A stretch of 9,163 bases of DNA from the NCBI GenBank assembly GCA_963515595.1, contig CAUPYH010000071.1, positions 1 through 9,163 on the forward strand, given 5' to 3'. Origin of the DNA: Eikenella sp963515595. GTDB lineage: Bacteria; Pseudomonadota; Gammaproteobacteria; Burkholderiales; Neisseriaceae. The notes below the pieces were generated by a model. The model was not told the DNA's origin. It saw only the letters and a program-made list of their open reading frames with translations, and made no database searches. The translations under genes were made by a program, and so were the position numbers. The stretch's first letter is position 1. The number at the start of each line of letters is the position of its first letter. This document shows positions 5,996 to 9,163 of the stretch, piece after piece.

Positions 5996-7933
5996 TTATT
6001 CTTGGGTTAGCCGGGAAAAACGCAATGTACTGTTTGGGTAATCCAAGCCGTACACGCACCAGATCAATACGAAATAGGCAATGGCATGCAGCAGCCAGCC
6101 GGCAGGAAGGCTACCTGAAAACAGCGGAGCCGAAGGCAGACAGGTAAACAAGATGCCCGCCAGCACCGATGCCAGAGCCAGCCATTGGTATACGCGCATG
6201 CCGAGAAAATACGGCGTTTGTGGTTCGCCGCGCAGCGATTCTTCCACAAAGCGGAACGCACCGCTGAGAATCAAATACATACCGGCGATAAACGAAGCAG
6301 GCATTTGCAGCCGGTATAAGCGCCACAGCAGGAAAAAGCTCAGAAAATTGGCGGCGATGGAATAAAATTGGGTGGGGTGCAGATTTTTCCCCTGCCAGCC
6401 GGCCAGTTTGCACACACGCGATTTATCGTGGAAAAAGCGGATGCCCGGCATATCGGTGGGGATGCCGTGGCAGCAGCCCTGAATCAGGCAGCGGCAGCGG
6501 CCGAACAGCTGGATGGGGCAGGCAGCCAGCGCGGCCGCGCCCAGCAGCGTCCAACCGCCCAAATCCGAACCGGCGGCAATCAGGCAGCCGGCCAGCACGA
6601 TGCCGAACACGCTGCCGTAATAGCCAAACGGGCGCAGCAGCGCCGATGAGCCTTCCACCCATTGCGCCCACAAGCCCGCGCCGATAAACCCGGCCACCCC
6701 CAGCAGCCACACTGCCCACAAATACTGCGGCAGCAGATAAGCCAACACCAGAAAACCGCACACGCCGCCCAATGCGGCATAGAAGCCGTGGTTAATCAGC
6801 CGCAGACGGCCAAAGCGCCATTCGTGCCACGAGTTGGCAATATATTCGGCGGTGCGCAATAGAGCGTGGTAGATCGGTTGCCGGTGTCGGATTGCCCAAT
6901 AAGCGGCCATCCCGGCCAACACATCGGCCAAGGTATGGTTGTGCGTGGTCAGGCAGCTGACAATTACCAGCACCGCCAACAAAGCCCATACCATACGCCA
7001 CTGCGGGCGGCATAGGCAAGAATATCGTGCGGCCAACAGTGCCCAAAATACATGAAACGAAGGCAGCGCCGCTGCGGCGCTATCATACTCACGCTCCAGG
7101 GCAATCCACTGTAGCCATAACGTATTTTCAGGTAGCCTGCCATAGCGCACGGCAGCCGGAATAATCAGATAACAATAGAAAATCAGTGCCATGCCCCAGA
7201 ATGCGTCTAGGGCAAAGCCGCGCAGCTGGCGGTTTTGCCGCAACCACAGCGGCAGCAACCCGGCCCACGGATAAAGCAGCACATAAAACACCACGCTGAA
7301 GCCCCACAGCGGCACAACCTCATCCCAAGCGCCGTTGCTATACCACGCATCGGACGGCACCCCCAGCCACACAAACGCTTCATACAGCAGCAGCCATACC
7401 AACCAAACCTTCAGCCCGAGCAATAGCCGCCTGGAGAAAGCCACCTCATGCCCGTTATCCGGCGGCAGGCTGAACAGGCTGTAGTGAAGCATCGGCCGGG
7501 CGCCAAACTGCTTGGCCATCACCTCGCGCTCGAAGCCAGCCACATAAGCCACAATGAGCAATGCAAACAGCGGCGATACCAGCCACAGCCCGCCGGGCGA
7601 CTGCGCATACAGTGCCGTGCCCGTGCAAAGCATGACGGCGCCGGTATAAATCGGGTGGCGGCACAGGCGGTAGGCGCCGGAAGCCACAAAATGCTGTGGC
7701 GGAAACGCATTCATCGGCAGGCCGCCGCCGCGGTACCACAGATTGTGCATTGCCCACAGAATTAACGATAGCCCGGCCGCCGCCAGCAGTGCACCGGCCA
7801 GCGGGTAGGGCGGCACCGGCAGCCGCACCACCTCCGAAGTGTGCCGTGCCCAATATTGCAGCAGCAGCGGCAGCAACAGGCAGAACACCAAGGCATAAAC
7901 AATTTTTTGCAAGGTAACGCTTATTTTTGCCAT
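5996..7933 (-). CDS. Three-domain membrane fusion: methyltransferase-like + PAP2 phosphatase-like + Lgt-like
   Basis: A 645-residue polytopic membrane protein. Residues 1-160 resemble isoprenylcysteine carboxyl/phospholipid methyltransferases: ASGAYRLCRHPIYTG (84-98) and a FEREVMAKQFG segment (134-144). Residues about 170-350 form a PAP2-like lipid phosphatase: PSFH (291-294) and S326-x6-H333-x3-D337, matching the spacing of the PAP2 third motif. Residues about 378-600 resemble prolipoprotein diacylglyceryl transferase: GRCRCLIQGCCHG (478-490), LHPTQFY (518-524) and RFVEESLR (561-568). Hydrophobic segments run throughout, so the active sites are presumably at the membrane. The ATG at 7933 overlaps the preceding stop by 13 bp, and GAGAGGG (complement of 7938-7944) lies 4 nt upstream, indicating translational coupling with the 254-residue gene. 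ppc starts 21 bp after the stop. The family calls are from motifs. The combined reaction and substrate are unknown, and a lipid or lipid-linked molecule is inferred. Confidence 0.85.
   Translation of the reverse strand: MAKISVTLQKIVYALVFCLLLPLLLQYWARHTSEVVRLPVPPYPLAGALLAAAGLSLILWAMHNLWYRGGGLPMNAFPPQHFVASGAYRLCRHPIYTGAVMLCTGTALYAQSPGGLWLVSPLFALLIVAYVAGFEREVMAKQFGARPMLHYSLFSLPPDNGHEVAFSRRLLLGLKVWLVWLLLYEAFVWLGVPSDAWYSNGAWDEVVPLWGFSVVFYVLLYPWAGLLPLWLRQNRQLRGFALDAFWGMALIFYCYLIIPAAVRYGRLPENTLWLQWIALEREYDSAAAALPSFHVFWALLAARYSCLCRPQWRMVWALLAVLVIVSCLTTHNHTLADVLAGMAAYWAIRHRQPIYHALLRTAEYIANSWHEWRFGRLRLINHGFYAALGGVCGFLVLAYLLPQYLWAVWLLGVAGFIGAGLWAQWVEGSSALLRPFGYYGSVFGIVLAGCLIAAGSDLGGWTLLGAAALAACPIQLFGRCRCLIQGCCHGIPTDMPGIRFFHDKSRVCKLAGWQGKNLHPTQFYSIAANFLSFFLLWRLYRLQMPASFIAGMYLILSGAFRFVEESLRGEPQTPYFLGMRVYQWLALASVLAGILFTCLPSAPLFSGSLPAGWLLHAIAYFVLIWCVYGLDYPNSTLRFSRLTQE
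6108..6119 (+). repeat. DNA uptake sequence, exact, inside the fusion gene
   Basis: AGGCTACCTGAA, read in the gene as F-S-G-S-L (about residues 605-609), in a linker between the last two hydrophobic segments. Confidence 0.85.
7127..7138 (-). repeat. DNA uptake sequence, exact, inside the fusion gene
   Basis: TTCAGGTAGCCT, read in the gene as R-L-P-E-N (residues 266-270), just upstream of the PAP2 PSFH motif. Confidence 0.85.
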
Positions 7934-8685
7934 AACACCCTCTCGTATAAGGCCCAGCCTTTCACAGCAATATTTTCAGGTAGCCTCAAGGTGGCGCGGC
8001 TTTTCCATTTTTGTTCGCGGCTGGATAAAAATCTGCGGCTGAATAGTAGACGCAACAATGGGTTGCGCGCTGCAATAGCCAGCAGCGGCTCGTCTTTTAT
8101 CGTTTCCGGTGCAGCAAACGCCAGATGCAGGCCGAATGCCGGCGCTTTCAGCCCACCGGCTTCCAGCACGAAATCTTCAGTTAGCACACCGTTGTAGTAC
8201 AAACGTTTTAGCGGCACTTCGCCGCGCCATTCGATCCACACCACATAGTGCTGCTCCGATACGAAACGCCCCCAATACAGCTCGCATAACGGCAGCTGTT
8301 GCGGCCAAAAATCCATTTCCAGCGTTTCGGCATAACCCAAGCCGCCGTATTCCTGCCCGTTTAAGGCTACCTGAAAACGGGCATTGGGCGTGTGGGCATG
8401 CCAAACGAGCCGATGTTTGCCGCCGGCCGGCAAGGTAAGCCGGACACCGTCGGACAAAGCCTGCCAGCGGCCTTCGAGGCCAAGTTTGGGTTGTCGGATG
8501 CTGTTGGGGGATAGTTGCGATGCGCTCAGGCAGCTGCATTCGATGGTGCAGCCGTGGGCCGGGCTGAAAATCAGGGCGGAATAGGGCAGCTTGATGCCGT
8601 GGTAATGCAGCTCGGCCGCATAGGCAATCAATGCGTTGCCGGCAGAATCGATGCCGTCGAAATAATGTTTGCGCAGGCGGAACAT
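7921..8685 (-). CDS. Conserved-looking protein of unknown function, possibly lipocalin-like (AttH/CrtC type)
   Basis: A 254-residue soluble-looking protein with no signal peptide or membrane segment. I do not recognise it with certainty. It is rich in alternating hydrophobic/aromatic stretches suggesting a beta-barrel. Examples are HRLVWHAHT (about 91-99), FQVALNG, GLGYAETLEMDFWP and LCELYWGRF, then a WIEWRGEVPL segment. The layout recalls the paired lipocalin-like domains of AttH/carotenoid-hydratase (CrtC)-type proteins, which is a low-confidence resemblance. The C-terminus is basic (FSRRFLSSREQKWKSR). ATG at 8685 has no clear Shine-Dalgarno (TTTTTCTCCCATC precedes it), but KHYFDGID immediately follows and no better start was found. 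Its last 13 bp overlap the start of the 645-residue membrane protein, so the two are translationally coupled and probably work together, perhaps by binding or presenting a hydrophobic substrate (inference). Confidence 0.75.
   Translation of the reverse strand: MFRLRKHYFDGIDSAGNALIAYAAELHYHGIKLPYSALIFSPAHGCTIECSCLSASQLSPNSIRQPKLGLEGRWQALSDGVRLTLPAGGKHRLVWHAHTPNARFQVALNGQEYGGLGYAETLEMDFWPQQLPLCELYWGRFVSEQHYVVWIEWRGEVPLKRLYYNGVLTEDFVLEAGGLKAPAFGLHLAFAAPETIKDEPLLAIAARNPLLRLLFSRRFLSSREQKWKSRATLRLPENIAVKGWALYERVLWQK
7975..7986 (-). repeat. DNA uptake sequence, exact, inside the 254-residue gene
   Basis: TTCAGGTAGCCT, read in the gene as R-L-P-E-N near the C-terminus, the same peptide as the copy at 7127-7138. 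Confidence 0.85.
8364..8375 (+). repeat. DNA uptake sequence, exact, inside the 254-residue gene
   Basis: AGGCTACCTGAA, read in the gene as F-Q-V-A-L within a predicted beta-strand. Confidence 0.85.
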
Positions 8686-8713
8686 GATGGGAGAAAAACT
8701 ATTTGGCCGGTTG

Positions 8714-8765
8714 AGGCTACCTGAAAAAAAGCAGTTTCGTGCCAGCCGATATTTTCAAGTAGCCT
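8714..8765 (-). terminator. Inverted DUS pair downstream of the PII gene
   Basis: The exact DUS at 8714-8725 can pair with an 11-of-12 copy at 8754-8765. The one mismatch becomes a U-G wobble in the leftward transcript, so the stem survives. A run of seven A (8724-8730) gives a U7 tract on that strand, but it lies inside the second arm and not after it. It probably ends the PII transcript, though it is less canonical than the other pairs and overlaps the competing repeat at 8738-8776. Confidence 0.5.
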
Positions 8766-8782
8766 TGGCTGGCACGGCCAGC
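8738..8782. repeat. Overlapping inverted repeats between PII and the 254-residue gene
   Basis: CGTGCCAGCC (8738-8747) and GGCTGGCACG (8767-8776) form a perfect 10-bp inverted repeat with a 19-nt spacer. The right arm also forms its own hairpin: GCTGGC (8768-8773), loop ACG, GCCAGC (8777-8782). The two cannot form together, and the spacer contains the second DUS arm. In the leftward transcript the 10-bp stem is followed after about 7 nt by U7, so it is an alternative terminator candidate. Confidence 0.6.
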
Positions 8783-8830
8783 ATACTGATTAATTGCAGT
8801 TTACGCGGCAGCTGGCCGGAAGGAAACAGC

Positions 8831-9163
8831 TTACAGCGCGGCTTCGTCCCGCTCGCCGGTGCGGATGCGCACCACGCCTTCTACCGGCAGGATGAAGATT
8901 TTGCCGTCGCCGATTTTGCCGGAGTTGGCCGCCTGCACGATGGCTTCTACCGCCTGCTCGACCATGCTGTCTTCCAGCACGATTTCTAGCCGGATTTTGG
9001 GCAGGAAATCCACTGCGTATTCCGCGCCGCGATAGATTTCAGTGTGGCCTTTTTGGCGGCCGAAGCCTTTCACTTCGGTTACGGTCATGCCGTTTATGCC
9101 GATGTCGGTGAGCGCGTCGCGCACGTCGTCGAGTTTGAACGGTTTGATGATGGCTTCGATTTT
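8831..9163 (-). CDS. glnB: PII nitrogen-regulatory protein (GlnB/GlnK family), missing about two N-terminal residues
   Basis: The 111 visible codons run from KIEAIIKPFKLDD, cut at the right edge, to the stop at 8831. PII proteins are about 112 residues and begin M-K-K-I, so only about two codons are missing. The apparent GTG at 9124 is internal. Key features are EVKGFGRQKGHTE leading into the T-loop YRGAEY, whose second Tyr is Tyr51 (the uridylylation site) if two residues are absent, and the C-terminal signature SGKIGDGKIFILPV followed by RIRTG. PII forms a trimer in the cytoplasm, senses 2-oxoglutarate and ATP/ADP, and adjusts glutamine synthetase, NtrB/C or ammonium transport. KIEAIIKPFKLD looks more like GlnB than GlnK. 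The neighbour that would decide (amtB or another gene) is outside the window. Confidence 0.95.
   Translation of the reverse strand, partial: KIEAIIKPFKLDDVRDALTDIGINGMTVTEVKGFGRQKGHTEIYRGAEYAVDFLPKIRLEIVLEDSMVEQAVEAIVQAANSGKIGDGKIFILPVEGVVRIRTGERDEAAL

Noticed and set aside
8686..8830. A promoter for the 254-residue gene (for example TTGAAA at 8758-8753 on the minus strand).
   Set aside because: The matching -10 (ACTGCT) is poor and other pairs have wrong spacing, so no promoter can be called.
8831..9124. Taking the PII start as the GTG at 9124 to give a 97-residue protein.
   Set aside because: The frame stays open to the window edge and encodes the conserved PII N-terminus KIEAIIKPFKLDD, so the true start lies just outside.
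1..9163. CRISPR array, insertion sequence, prophage or integrase attachment signs, including at the tRNA-Arg 3' end.
   Set aside because: The only repeated element is the DUS. No transposase, integrase, regularly spaced repeat, or duplicate of the tRNA 3' end was seen.

Overview
The window most likely comes from an Eikenella species or a close relative in the Neisseriaceae (Betaproteobacteria). The main evidence is the 12-mer AGGCTACCTGAA and its reverse complement. I count 13 exact copies and at least five 11-of-12 variants in 9.2 kb. This is the DNA uptake sequence (DUS) dialect described for Eikenella, differing from the Neisseria form at two bases. The encoded proteins (YchF, IspB, a UPF0756 protein, PEP carboxylase, PII) fit a Gram-negative betaproteobacterium.

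Layout: (1) 1-52, minus strand, the first 17 codons of a PfkB-type sugar kinase. (2) 188-1279, minus, ychF, ending at an inverted-DUS terminator. (3) 1280-1658, a divergent intergenic region with a second inverted DUS pair, a lone DUS, an extended -10 promoter and a structured ispB leader. (4) 1659-3197, plus, ispB, a UPF0756 membrane protein and tRNA-Arg(CCU), probably one transcription unit, closed by a terminator at 3203-3235 that also faces ppc. (5) 8685 down to 3266, minus, three tightly packed genes: a 254-residue protein of unknown function, a 645-residue membrane protein and ppc. The first two overlap by 13 bp, and 21 bp separate the second from ppc. (6) 8831-9163, minus, a PII signal protein lacking only about two N-terminal codons at the window edge, followed by an intergenic stretch with overlapping inverted repeats.

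The ordinary part is housekeeping: translation-associated ATPase, isoprenoid side chain for ubiquinone, anaplerotic carbon fixation, nitrogen signalling and one tRNA. The unusual part is 5996-8685. The 645-residue protein joins three membrane-enzyme modules normally found as separate proteins: an isoprenylcysteine/phospholipid methyltransferase-like domain, a PAP2 lipid-phosphatase-like domain and a prolipoprotein diacylglyceryl transferase (Lgt)-like domain. It is translationally coupled to the 254-residue protein. I read the pair as a candidate lipid-modification cassette with unknown substrate. A second notable point is the ispB leader, where a strong Shine-Dalgarno lies 48 nt from the start codon and a hairpin between them could bring the two together.
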